A stretch of 10,003 nucleotides of DNA, taken from assembly GCA_021796055.1 (NCBI GenBank), contig JAJYOS010000160.1, forward strand, positions 1 through 10,003, read 5' to 3'. Below the pieces are notes generated by a model. That model was not told the origin of the DNA. It did not search any database and saw only the letters and a list, made by a program, of their open reading frames with translations. This document shows, in pieces, positions 1-7,090 of this stretch. The first letter of the stretch is position 1. The number at the start of each line of letters is the position of its first letter. Made by a program: the position numbers and the translations under genes. Source of the DNA: Bacteroidota bacterium. Its GTDB lineage: Bacteria; Bacteroidota; Kryptoniia; Kryptoniales; JAKASW01.

Positions 1-996
1 TCCGGCTGCGGAAAACAACCCAACGCTGAGAAACATGAAGGAGGCCTGTCTTACTCCACCATACCGGTGGAGATAGCAGTCGTACACAGGCAGAACCTGT
101 CGGTGACCAAGCTGTACTCGGGGACACTCGAAGGCGAGGAGCAGGCAAATGTCGTCCCGAAGATTTCGGAGCGGATCACCGCAATCAATGCCAGGGTCGG
201 CGAATCGGTGAATGCCGGCCAGGTTCTGATAGTACTGGACAAGAGCGGAGCGACTTCGCAATACTACCAGGCACAGGCCGCATTCAGCAATGCCGAGAAA
301 ACCTACGAGCGCATGAAGGCGCTTTACCAGGAAGGCGCAGTTTCACAGCAGACTCTCGACGGCGCACAAACAGGTTTTGACGTGGCCAAGGCGAACTTCG
401 ATGCGGCAAAGAGCGCGGTGGAGCTTACGACACCGATCCCCGGAGTGGTCACCGCCGTCAACGTGAGCGCGGGAGATTTGACCACGCCCGGCGAAGTCCT
501 GATTACTGTCGCAAAGATCGGGAGAATGAAGGTAGACTTCGACGTAAGCGAAACGGACCTCGGCAGTCTCGCGCTCGGCCAGAACGTGCAGGTCTATTCG
601 GAAGCACGTCCGGACGTCAAGATAACGGGCGAGATCGTCCAGCTTTCCAAATCCGCGGATGTCCGCTCGCGGACCTTCCAGATGAAGGCGCTGTTCAACA
701 ACACGCGGGACAACTGGTTCAGGCCGGGAATGTTCTGCCGGGTTAACGTGCAGGTTGCGGCGCACGATAAACCACTGGTTGTTCCCGCGGCTTCCATAAT
801 AAGCGACGGAGTCACAAACAGAGTATTTGTGGTGAGGAGCGGGAGGTCGTTCCAGCACGCCATTCGGACCGGACTGACGGACGGGAAGATGTTCGAAGTA
901 CTGGACGGACTCAGTGAACGAGACACGGTAATCACAACGGGCGCCACGAGTGCGCGCGACAGCGGCTACGTTACGATAGCCAACGCCGGAGAATAA
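1..996 (+). CDS. RND efflux periplasmic adaptor (membrane fusion protein), lipoprotein, 5'-truncated
   Basis: Adaptor subunit of a tripartite efflux pump, linking the inner-membrane RND protein to an outer-membrane channel. The reading frame is open from base 1; 331 residues are visible and the true start lies upstream. The third visible residue is the Cys of an SGC lipobox remnant, so the protein is probably a lipoprotein anchored in the inner membrane. Visible order: a first lipoyl/barrel-sandwich half (about 50-82, with VGESVNAGQ), an alpha-helical hairpin (about 85-142, rich in A, Q, E, K), a second lipoyl half (about 143-173, PIPGVV and SAGD), a beta-barrel (about 174-255) with the family's RPGMF motif near 241-245, and a membrane-proximal domain to the end. 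It lies directly upstream of the RND pump gene on the same strand. A methionine-like GTG at 67 is internal and is not the start. The substrate cannot be read from the sequence. Family assignment is secure. Confidence 0.93.
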   Translation, partial: SGCGKQPNAEKHEGGLSYSTIPVEIAVVHRQNLSVTKLYSGTLEGEEQANVVPKISERITAINARVGESVNAGQVLIVLDKSGATSQYYQAQAAFSNAEKTYERMKALYQEGAVSQQTLDGAQTGFDVAKANFDAAKSAVELTTPIPGVVTAVNVSAGDLTTPGEVLITVAKIGRMKVDFDVSETDLGSLALGQNVQVYSEARPDVKITGEIVQLSKSADVRSRTFQMKALFNNTRDNWFRPGMFCRVNVQVAAHDKPLVVPAASIISDGVTNRVFVVRSGRSFQHAIRTGLTDGKMFEVLDGLSERDTVITTGATSARDSGYVTIANAGE

Positions 997-997
997 A

Positions 998-1096
998 ATG
1001 GCAGCCGACAACCTTACTATCCCGATCGATAGGATTGGCTTCCAGCAGAGAGGGCATCGAATCTCTTACACGGCACACGGGAGAAACCAAAGATGA
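998..1096 (+). CDS. possible 32-aa small ORF bridging adaptor and pump genes
   Basis: An ATG one base after the adaptor stop (TAA-A-ATG) opens a 32-codon frame whose TGA overlaps the pump ATG as ATGA at 1093-1096. GGAG at 988-991 lies six bases upstream, a good ribosome binding site. The peptide begins MAADNLTIPIDRIGF and is polar and basic, with five Arg; it has no membrane segment or signal peptide and I recognise no family. Its exact tiling between two cotranslated genes fits a real small protein or a translational-coupling leader. However, an open frame of 32 codons arises by chance fairly often, and the pump has its own GGGAG at 1079-1083. Coding status is undecided. Confidence 0.3.
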   Translation: MAADNLTIPIDRIGFQQRGHRISYTAHGRNQR

Positions 1097-4000
1097 AACT
1101 AGCCGATACTTCAATAGAACGCCCCGTCTTTGCCACGATGATGATACTGGCACTCGTCGTGCTCGGGATGTTTTCGTTCCTTAAACTCAACATCGATCAG
1201 TTCCCGGATATCGATTTTCCGTACGTCACCGTGACCAGCGTCCTACCGGGCGCGGGGCCGGAGCAAATGGAGACCGACGTAACGAAGAAGATCGAAGACG
1301 CGGTGAACACGATCGGCGGCATCGAGCACATCACTTCGATTTCAAGAGAGGGAGTCTCGTTCGTCATAATCCAGTTCAAGCTGGAGATCAACGGGCAGCA
1401 GGCCGCACAGGAAGTGCGTGAGAAAATCGCCGCGGTCCGGGCCGATCTTCCCACCGATCTCGAAGAGCCGGTCATCCAGAGAATCGACCCCGCAAGCATG
1501 CCGATGTTTACGCTGACGGTCTCCGGCCCGCGATCCGACAAGGAGATAACCACATTCACCAAGGACATCATCAGGAAGCGGCTTGAAAACGTTCCCGGTG
1601 TGGGACGCGTGGACCTCGTGGGGGGCGCGGAAAGGGAAATACAGATTGCAGTTGACGCAGGAAGGCTTGCTGCATACGGTCTGTCAATTAACGACGTCAT
1701 CCAGACGGTCGCCTCCTCTAACGTAGAGGTCCCGGCCGGGAACCTGACACAGGGCCCGCGCCAGCTTCTTCTGCGGACGATGGGAAAATATACGAACGTG
1801 AATGACTTCAACAGGGTGATAGTTGCAACTCCGGATGGCAAGCCTGTTTATCTTTCGGACGTTGCGCAGGTCGTCGATGGGGTGAAGGAGCAGACAAGTC
1901 TCACGCGCGTGAACGGCAGAAGCGCAGTAGGGCTTAGCATACTGAAGCAATCCGGCAGCAACACTGTGCGCGTTGCACAGGCAATTCAGAAAGAGCTCGA
2001 CGTACTCGAAAAGGAAGTTCCGTCCGACCTGAAGATTACAGTCGCCCAGGACAACAGCACGTTCATAGTCGAAGAGGTGAACGACGTCCTCTTCGATATC
2101 TTCTACGGCGGACTCCTTGCCGTGATTGTCGTCTTCCTGTTTCTCGCCAACGTACGTTCGACGATCATAAGCGCGATCGCGCTTCCGACCTCCATCATCG
2201 CAAGCTTCATCATAATGTATGCCCTGAACTTCACGCTGAACATGGTCTCACTTCTTGCGCTTTCGCTGGCTGTCGGCTTACTGATAGACGACGCGATAGT
2301 CGTGATAGAAAACATCTTCAGGCATATGCAGCAGGGCGAGACGCCGATGGAGGCAGCGAAGGCGGCGACTGCGGAAATAGGGCTTGCCGTCATGGCAACA
2401 ACGTTCACGATCGTGGCGGTTTTCGTCCCGATTGCCTTCACCCCGGGCCTCGTAGGACGTTTCTTCTACCAGTTCGGCATAACGGTCTCGGCAGCGGTTC
2501 TCGTGTCGCTCTTCGTCGCTTTTACGCTTACGCCGATGCTTTCGTCACGGTGGCTCAGCGCGGCGGATGAGGAATTGGCCGACAGGGGCTCGATCATCAG
2601 GCGGGGATTGTATTATTTCAATCATTTCTTCCAGATCCTGAGCCAGAGATACAGAAAGGCGATCTCCTGGTCGCTGCACCATCGAAAGATCGTAGTATTC
2701 GGGTCGCTGGCGGTGTTCGTTTCGAGTTTCTTTCTCATGGGACTGCTCGGAACATCGTTCTTCCCCGACACGGACGAGAGCGAGTTTAATATCGGGATAA
2801 ACGCGGCTCCCGGGAGCTCGCTGCAGCAGACGGCGGACATAGGGGCTCACATCGAGTCCGTCCTCCGCAGACAGCCGGAAGTCACGACTACCCTGCTGAC
2901 CATTGGTGCGGGGAACGATCCGGTTACGAGAGGAAATATACTTGTAAAGCTGGTAAAGAAGGACAAACGCAGGCGGAGCGTCTGGCAAATCATGAGCTAT
3001 CTCCGGTCGGAATTGAAAAACACCCCCGGGGCAAATATTTCCTACGCTACCCAGGGCGGTCCAGGCGGAAACCAGAAGCCCGTGGTGATGAGCGTTCGAG
3101 GAGACAACATGACGACGCTGAAGTCAATTGCCGGTGGTGTCGAGAAAATCGTCCGCACGACTCCGGGGGCCGTCGACATCGAGAACAGCCTGGAGACTTC
3201 GAAGCCCGAGGTCAGGATCCGGATCGATCGCGACAAGGCTTCAGACCTCGGAGTGAATGTCGCCCAAATCGCCACGACTGCCCGTGCACTCGTCGACGGC
3301 TACGTCGCTACCAAATTCCAGGAAGGCGACGAGCAGTACGACGTGCGGGTCAGGCTGAGAAAGCAGGACAGGACTACGCTCGAGAACGTGAACAACCTGA
3401 CGGTCAAGAGCAACAAGGCAATGGGCAACGGCGAAAACCTCCTCGTGCCGGTGAGTTACGTCGCGGACATACGCCAGAGTTCGGGTCCTTCCCAGATAAA
3501 CAGATTCGATCGCCAAAGGGAAATCAGAGTCGACGCGAATCTATCGGGAAGGCTGCTCGGCGAAGTCCTGGCTGATGTACAGCGCAGGACAAACAGAATT
3601 GTTCTCCCTGCCGGTTACAATGTCGGTGTCGTCGGCGAGGGGCAGATGCAGTCCGAATCCTTCATGAACATACTCCTGTCGCTCGCTCTGGCGGTCATAT
3701 TCGTGTATATCGTGCTGGCGGCGCAATTCGAGAGTTTCTCATACCCGTTTGCCATCATGCTGGCGCTTCCGATGTCGCTGATCGGCGCCGTTCTCGGACT
3801 GCTGGTTTTCGGCAGCTCAGTATCCATGATGTCGATGATCGGGATTATCATGCTGATGGGGCTGGTGACCAAGAACGGAATTCTTCTGGTCGACTATGCG
3901 AACGTCCTCCGCGACCGCGGACAGGAAAGGACGGAGGCTTTGATCAACGCCGGCGCGACCAGGCTGCGGCCCATACTGATGACTACATTCGCGATGATAT

Positions 4001-4218
4001 TCGGAATGGTGCCGGTCGCATTCGCGGTCAGCGAGGGAAGCGAGTTCCGCGCGCCGATGGGACAGGCGGTAATAGGAGGACTGATAACTTCGACACTTCT
4101 GACGCTGTTCGTCGTGCCGGTTGTGTATTCCATCCTCGACGACCTGTCGTTCAGGAATGTTTTTTCTTTTCTGCAGAGGAACCAACGGACAAAAAAAGAA
4201 CGCGGGTCAAACGGATGA
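1093..4218 (+). CDS. RND-family efflux permease, HAE-1/AcrB-like
   Basis: Inner-membrane, proton-driven drug or amphiphile exporter of 1041 residues, the usual length for this family. It has the internal two-fold repeat of RND pumps: TM1 at about 11-31, a large periplasmic porter/docking loop to about 335, TM2-6 at about 337-490, TM7 at about 532-554, a second periplasmic loop to about 855, and TM8-12 at about 860-1015. The TM4 motif LLIDDAIVVIEN carries Asp399 and Asp400, and TM10 carries Lys927 (KNGILLVDYA). These match the AcrB proton-relay Asp407/Asp408 and Lys940. The paired Asp in a DDAIVVIEN context favours the HAE-1 (drug/hydrophobe) class over CzcA-type metal pumps. The start is supported by GGGAG at 1079-1083 and an N-terminus (MKLADTSIERPVFA) typical of the family. 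It follows its adaptor gene; the stop overlaps the next gene by ATGA. The outer-membrane channel is not in the window. The substrate is unknown. Confidence 0.95.
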   Translation: MKLADTSIERPVFATMMILALVVLGMFSFLKLNIDQFPDIDFPYVTVTSVLPGAGPEQMETDVTKKIEDAVNTIGGIEHITSISREGVSFVIIQFKLEINGQQAAQEVREKIAAVRADLPTDLEEPVIQRIDPASMPMFTLTVSGPRSDKEITTFTKDIIRKRLENVPGVGRVDLVGGAEREIQIAVDAGRLAAYGLSINDVIQTVASSNVEVPAGNLTQGPRQLLLRTMGKYTNVNDFNRVIVATPDGKPVYLSDVAQVVDGVKEQTSLTRVNGRSAVGLSILKQSGSNTVRVAQAIQKELDVLEKEVPSDLKITVAQDNSTFIVEEVNDVLFDIFYGGLLAVIVVFLFLANVRSTIISAIALPTSIIASFIIMYALNFTLNMVSLLALSLAVGLLIDDAIVVIENIFRHMQQGETPMEAAKAATAEIGLAVMATTFTIVAVFVPIAFTPGLVGRFFYQFGITVSAAVLVSLFVAFTLTPMLSSRWLSAADEELADRGSIIRRGLYYFNHFFQILSQRYRKAISWSLHHRKIVVFGSLAVFVSSFFLMGLLGTSFFPDTDESEFNIGINAAPGSSLQQTADIGAHIESVLRRQPEVTTTLLTIGAGNDPVTRGNILVKLVKKDKRRRSVWQIMSYLRSELKNTPGANISYATQGGPGGNQKPVVMSVRGDNMTTLKSIAGGVEKIVRTTPGAVDIENSLETSKPEVRIRIDRDKASDLGVNVAQIATTARALVDGYVATKFQEGDEQYDVRVRLRKQDRTTLENVNNLTVKSNKAMGNGENLLVPVSYVADIRQSSGPSQINRFDRQREIRVDANLSGRLLGEVLADVQRRTNRIVLPAGYNVGVVGEGQMQSESFMNILLSLALAVIFVYIVLAAQFESFSYPFAIMLALPMSLIGAVLGLLVFGSSVSMMSMIGIIMLMGLVTKNGILLVDYANVLRDRGQERTEALINAGATRLRPILMTTFAMIFGMVPVAFAVSEGSEFRAPMGQAVIGGLITSTLLTLFVVPVVYSILDDLSFRNVFSFLQRNQRTKKERGSNG

Positions 4219-4628
4219 TTCTGGTCAGCATGGAACGAGATGGAATGATTCACCAGGAGGTGGCAAAGAAGAATATAGAAGCCTTCCAAAATGTTTATGA
4301 CGAACTCGGTTACGGCTTCCCGGAAAATGTGTGCGGGAATGCCATGTGCTTAGAGATGACCGCGACGGGAATGACCGTTCAGCAGCAAAAGAACATTGAA
4401 GTCGTTTACCGCGGCGTTGAAGTTGGTGATTATTATACCGATCCCTTCGCGGATAATGCCGTTATCGTGGAACCAGAAGCAACGGAGGGTCTGCGCGCTG
4501 AACATGAGGCGCGGCTCATCAACTAACTTAAAGCGACCGACATCGCGGCGAGATTACTGCCGAATTCCGGGAAGAAGCCGGAATTCAGAAGAAATATCTT
4601 TTCGAACGAAAGAGAGAGAAGAAAATAA
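4215..4628 (+). pseudogene. GxxExxY-family protein (PD-(D/E)XK nuclease-like fold), broken by an in-frame stop
   Basis: The first 103 codons resemble the GxxExxY family (PDDEXK_3-like): MIHQEVAKK, a helix leading to LGYGFPEN, EVVYRGVEVGDYY, VIVEPEA, and AEHEARLIN. TAA at 4524-4526 falls where the family usually reads N-Y-L-K-A-T. After this stop the same frame continues with family-like sequence (LKATDIA, then GKKPEFRRN and a basic tail) to TAA at 4626-4628, giving an ancestral length of about 137 residues. Compared with the family pattern as I recall it, the motif Tyr is Cys40, the following Glu is Gly41, the usual ADL is TDP (Pro77), and the usual ELK is Glu86-Pro87-Glu88, so the nuclease-like Lys is missing. 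The start is ATG 4215, overlapping the pump stop, or ATG 4230, which matches the usual N-terminus better. The gene sits between the pump and its likely PII-like regulator, so it may be an insertion. The family's function is not established. A sequencing error at one base could explain the stop but not the other changes. Confidence 0.75.
4562..4586. repeat. perfect 9-bp inverted repeat (hairpin) in the tail of the broken gene
   Basis: GAATTCCGG (4562-4570) and CCGGAATTC (4578-4586) are perfect reverse complements around a 7-nt loop, GAAGAAG. It is among the strongest perfect stems seen in the window and lies 36 nt beyond the premature stop, in sequence that once encoded the GKKPEF segment. It is followed by AGAAGAAATATCTTTTCG, which has only a short T run. 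It could act as a weak terminator or mRNA 3'-end stabiliser between the pump and PII-like genes, or be a by-product of coding sequence. Confidence 0.6.
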
Positions 4629-4660
4629 TCCGTGATTATCCGGCTTTTCCGTGTAATCCG
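4625..4660. repeat. ATCCGTG-type short direct repeats with a small palindrome
   Basis: TCCGTGATTATCCG (4629-4642) and TCCGTGTAATCCG (4648-4660) are imperfect copies with a 19-nt period. The first overlaps a 6-bp palindrome, ATAATC-cgt-GATTAT (4625-4639). The block starts at the terminal stop of the broken GxxExxY frame and ends 27 nt before the PII-like gene. It could be a remnant repeat attached to the GxxExxY gene or an operator for the PII-like gene; the sequence alone does not decide. Confidence 0.45.
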
Positions 4661-4676
4661 TTTGCTGATTTTCAGT

Positions 4677-4683
4677 AGGGAGG
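4677..4683 (+). promoter_or_regulatory. strong ribosome binding site of the PII-like gene
   Basis: AGGGAGG lies four bases before ATG 4688. It is the best Shine-Dalgarno match in the window. It fixes this start and suggests that the gene is translated independently of the genes upstream rather than by coupling. Confidence 0.8.
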
Positions 4684-4687
4684 TTCT

Positions 4688-4987
4688 ATGAAAATAGCAT
4701 TCTTGGTTTGCAACGACGTTATTTCGCCCCGCCTGATGAAACTTCTCGACGAGGCACACATCGATTTTTACACCCGCTGGGAGCATGCGAAAGGGAGGGG
4801 CCACGGTACCGACCCCCATCTCGACACCCGCAGTTTCCCCGGCACAAACGCCGTCTACATGATTGCATTCGAGGAGGAGGCCAAGCTCGATTTGCTCATC
4901 CAGGAAATCACGGAAGCCAACAAGGAAATTCCGAGGCCGGACGATCACATCAGATTATTCCAGGTTCCACTGGAGCGCATCGTATAG
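4688..4987 (+). CDS. small PII-like regulatory protein linked to the RND pump
   Basis: A 99-residue protein that I place in the PII-like (GlnB-fold) proteins found beside RND efflux genes, of the PG0823 type. Supporting features: an N-terminal beta strand and helix (MKIAFLVCND, then SPRLMKLLDE), the motif FYTRWEHAKGRGHG near residues 28-41 followed by DPHLDT in the region of the flexible loop, a second strand NAVYMIAF, a helix EAKLDLLIQEIT, and a C-terminal strand with IRLFQVPLERIV. The length is normal for the group. Cytosolic. PII proteins form trimers that bind small ligands and control partner proteins, so a role as sensor or regulator of the pump is plausible but inferred. It is separated from the pump by the broken GxxExxY gene. 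The start is fixed by AGGGAGG four bases upstream. The stop TAG is part of the repeat that follows. Family assignment is from memory of related sequences and is moderately firm. Confidence 0.75.
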   Translation: MKIAFLVCNDVISPRLMKLLDEAHIDFYTRWEHAKGRGHGTDPHLDTRSFPGTNAVYMIAFEEEAKLDLLIQEITEANKEIPRPDDHIRLFQVPLERIV

Positions 4988-5164
4988 ACCTGCCCGATTG
5001 CTCCGGCAGCATCGCGTATAGAAACCAAATCCTTGATTCATTCGTACCCCCAAGTTACATTTCGACGATTGGCGAAATGACAATACGCCGATAAAGAGCG
5101 ATGTCGGGAGACGCCAGGTTTCTCCGGCAAAGAGCGGCGCGGCATGGCTCAAGTCGCCTGCGCC
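4981..5164. repeat. structured intergenic segment with three hairpins
   Basis: The spacer between the PII-like gene and arsC has no supported gene but three inverted repeats. First, CGAT(T)GCT / AGCATCG at 4995-5014 is a 7-bp stem with one bulged T, flanked by direct copies of CGTATAGA at 4981-4988 and 5015-5022. Second, CATTTCG / CGAAATG at 5058-5079 is a perfect 7-bp stem with an 8-nt loop. Third, GGCGCGGC / GCC-t-GCGCC at 5136-5164 is an 8-bp GC-rich stem with one bulge and a 12-nt loop. None is followed by a T tract, so classic terminators are unlikely. It may be a dispersed intergenic repeat or a structured leader for arsC. It matches no riboswitch class I know. Confidence 0.45.
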
Positions 5165-5221
5165 AAGCGATTGGAGTCTTTCGACAACGAGTAAAGATGC
5201 TAACCTTGATAATAAGACGGT

Positions 5222-5226
5222 GGAGG
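5222..5226 (+). promoter_or_regulatory. ribosome binding site that sets the TTG start of arsC
   Basis: GGAGG lies five bases before TTG 5232. A GTG at 5220 is also in frame, but it overlaps this site and would add only MEVE ahead of the conserved strand. The TTG start places the catalytic Cys at residue 10, where it is usual for this family. Confidence 0.7.
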
Positions 5227-5231
5227 TTGAA

Positions 5232-5681
5232 TTGGACAGGATAAAGGTTCTCTTCATTTGCGTTCACAACAGCGCCCGGAGCCAGATGGCGGAAGCGTTC
5301 CTCAATCAATACGGACACGAGAGATTCATCGCCGAAAGTGCGGGGCTCGAACCGGGTAAACTGAACCCTATAGTCGTCGATGCCATGAAGGATGCAGGAA
5401 TAGACATCTCTGCCAACAAGACGAAGAGCGTTTTCGATTTTTTCAAGCAGGGAAGAAGATACAACTTTGTTATCACGGTTTGCGACGAATCTAACGCCGA
5501 ACGCTGTCCGATCTTTCCGGGGGTAGTCGATACAATCCACTGGAGTTTCAGAGACCCGTCCGGCCTGACCGGCGGCTATGAGGAAAAACTGACGGGAACC
5601 CGCATCATAAGGGACGAGATCAGGAGCAGAATCCAGGAATGGATTAAGGAGATGACCGCGAATGAGGGCAACCTAAAATGA
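5232..5681 (+). CDS. arsC: arsenate reductase, thioredoxin-coupled, LMW-phosphatase fold
   Basis: Cytosolic enzyme that reduces arsenate to arsenite for export. It has 149 residues from the TTG start. The N-terminal P-loop CVHNSARS gives the CX5R motif with Cys10 and Arg16, as in low-molecular-weight tyrosine phosphatases and thioredoxin-type ArsC. Cys84 and Cys92 ([10 protein letters not shown]) are the pair expected for the disulfide cascade that ends with thioredoxin; their spacing is one residue longer than Cys82/Cys89 of the plasmid pI258 enzyme, a variation I believe occurs in related enzymes. WSFRDPS supplies the conserved Asp-Pro near residue 106. The C-terminal helix ends in [14 protein letters not shown]. 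The stop overlaps the acr3 start by ATGA, so the two are translationally coupled. No ArsR gene or clear operator is visible upstream, where the spacer is rich in hairpins. Assignment is firm. Confidence 0.93.
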   Translation: MDRIKVLFICVHNSARSQMAEAFLNQYGHERFIAESAGLEPGKLNPIVVDAMKDAGIDISANKTKSVFDFFKQGRRYNFVITVCDESNAERCPIFPGVVDTIHWSFRDPSGLTGGYEEKLTGTRIIRDEIRSRIQEWIKEMTANEGNLK

Positions 5682-6760
5682 GTCCTGGCCTGAGCAAGCT
5701 GTCGTTCCTGGACCGGTTCCTGACGTTCTGGATATTCGCCACGATGATCCTCGGCGTATTCATCGGGTACATGTCCCCGGGGGTTGTCGGCTTCTGGAAC
5801 AGCTTCCAGAGCGGCACGACGAACATTCCAATCGCCATCGGCCTGATCCTGATGATGTATCCTCCCCTCGCTAAAGTCAGATACGAAGAGCTCGGCAAAG
5901 TATTTCGCAATGGGAGAATATTGACGCTTTCTCTCATCCAGAACTGGATCATAGGGCCGATAGTGATGTTCGCTCTGGCCGCGATATTCCTTCACAACTA
6001 TCCGGAGTATATGGCGGGTCTGATACTTATAGGGCTGGCCAGATGTATCGCTATGGTCATCGTCTGGAACGAGCTCGCATGCGGAAACACGGAGTACGCA
6101 GCCGGCCTGGTCGCATTCAACTCGATCTTCCAGGTATTGTTCTACTCTTTGTACGCATACCTTTTCCTCACGATACTACCGCGTACGCTGGGTTTGAACT
6201 CATTCACGGTCGACATAACGATCGGCCAGATCGCCGAGACCGTGTTGTTCTATCTTGGAGTCCCTTTTGCTGCCGGAATCATAACAAGGTTCGCGCTCAT
6301 CCGGCGGAAAGGCAAAGAGTGGTACCAGGAGAAGTTTACACCGAAGATCAGCCCCATCACTCTTGTCGCGCTTCTCTTCACAATCTTCGTGATGTTCACC
6401 CTGAAAGGCAACCTCATAGTTCGTTTGCCGCTGGACGCAGCGAGGATTGCGGTTCCGCTTGTCATCTATTTCGTCGTCATGTTCTTTGTCTCATTCTGGA
6501 TGGGAAAGAAAGTCGGTGCCGATTACAGCAAGACAGCCACTTTGTCCTTCACCGCTGCAAGCAACAACTTCGAGCTCGCAATAGCCGTAGCGATAGCGGT
6601 ATTCGGAATAAACTCGGGGGAGGCCTTCGCATCCGTGATCGGTCCGCTTGTGGAAGTACCTGTACTGATTTCGCTGGTCAACGTGTCTCTCTGGTTCCAG
6701 AAGACATACTTCACCATTGAAGACCGGGGCAAACCCGCTGACGGCCCCGGAATAGACTAA
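5678..6760 (+). CDS. acr3: arsenite efflux permease, ACR3 family
   Basis: Inner-membrane arsenite exporter of 360 residues with about ten transmembrane helices, normal for Acr3. It opens with the short cytosolic segment [20 protein letters not shown]4 carries the family's Cys, Cys123, in [12 protein letters not shown], followed by [13 protein letters not shown]; this Cys is essential for arsenite transport in studied Acr3 proteins. The segment [13 protein letters not shown] (Ser295-Asn297, Glu299) and Glu326 in PLVEVPVL match the conserved late helices. It starts by ATGA overlap with arsC and so depends on that gene for translation; GAGGG at 5664-5668 may assist. It is the last rightward gene, with a 330-bp convergent spacer beyond it. 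The tail after the last helix ([13 protein letters not shown]) is short and polar. It works with ArsC: arsenate is reduced, then arsenite is expelled. Assignment is firm. Confidence 0.95.
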   Translation: MSPGLSKLSFLDRFLTFWIFATMILGVFIGYMSPGVVGFWNSFQSGTTNIPIAIGLILMMYPPLAKVRYEELGKVFRNGRILTLSLIQNWIIGPIVMFALAAIFLHNYPEYMAGLILIGLARCIAMVIVWNELACGNTEYAAGLVAFNSIFQVLFYSLYAYLFLTILPRTLGLNSFTVDITIGQIAETVLFYLGVPFAAGIITRFALIRRKGKEWYQEKFTPKISPITLVALLFTIFVMFTLKGNLIVRLPLDAARIAVPLVIYFVVMFFVSFWMGKKVGADYSKTATLSFTAASNNFELAIAVAIAVFGINSGEAFASVIGPLVEVPVLISLVNVSLWFQKTYFTIEDRGKPADGPGID

Positions 6761-7090
6761 GCCTTCCTCAGTCATAACCTGAAACCGCTGACGGATCGCA
6801 GCCTCATCCGGTCTTGATCCAAAGGGCACCCCCCGGCCTTAACTTCGGGTCCCTGAAATCTAATTTCGGCCTGCCGGGCGTGCACTTCAGCATGGATGTG
6901 CAGCCATCAGACGGACTCTGCTTCGAGATATTCAAGCGGGTGGAAGTGGAAAGCCCGGTAATTTTCTTATATCCGAAGTTGAAAGGCGACGAAATTGTGA
7001 GCCGGCGAATGCGGGCGCACTCAAAGATCGGCCGAACCGGCAGCCGTGCGGCGAGCCAACATTCGCTTCGACCCGCCGCGGGACAACCAG
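6761..7090. other. convergent intergenic spacer, no gene supported
   Basis: This lies between the ends of acr3 and the leftward acetate-kinase paralogue. Open frames cross it on both strands, but they run antisense into the kinase gene and show no family resemblance. A 5-bp hairpin, CGGAT / ATCCG at 6792-6810, sits just after acr3 but lacks a T tract, so it is only a weak terminator candidate. Small GCCG/CGGC hairpins occur at 7031-7041 and 7043-7052. AAACC(C)GCTGACGG occurs at 6731-6744 (inside acr3) and 6782-6794. I see no clear promoter, RNA gene or mobile element. Confidence 0.6.

Noticed and set aside
1093..4218. CzcA-type heavy-metal RND pump, suggested by the nearby arsenic genes
   Set aside because: The TM4 motif has the paired Asp and DDAIVVIEN context of HAE-1 pumps, and the arsenic genes form a separate unit beyond a spacer.
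4396..4635. 79-codon rightward frame overlapping the broken GxxExxY gene
   Set aside because: It lies in another frame of the remnant, its composition is unlike its neighbours (Ile/Ser/Arg rich), and the family-like sequence continues in the original frame instead.
5136..5164. GC-rich hairpin as a rho-independent terminator
   Set aside because: No run of T follows it and it lies close upstream of arsC.
5208..5213. GATAAT as a -10 promoter element for arsC
   Set aside because: No -35 element lies at a suitable distance; TTCGAC at 5180-5185 is 22 bases away.
5220..5222. GTG as the start of arsC
   Set aside because: The GGAGG site overlaps this GTG and is correctly spaced for TTG 5232, which also places the catalytic Cys at residue 10.
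4955..5257. Leftward 100-codon frame across the PII-like to arsC spacer
   Set aside because: It overlaps the ends of two solid genes antisense and has no recognisable domain; the structured repeat explains the region better.
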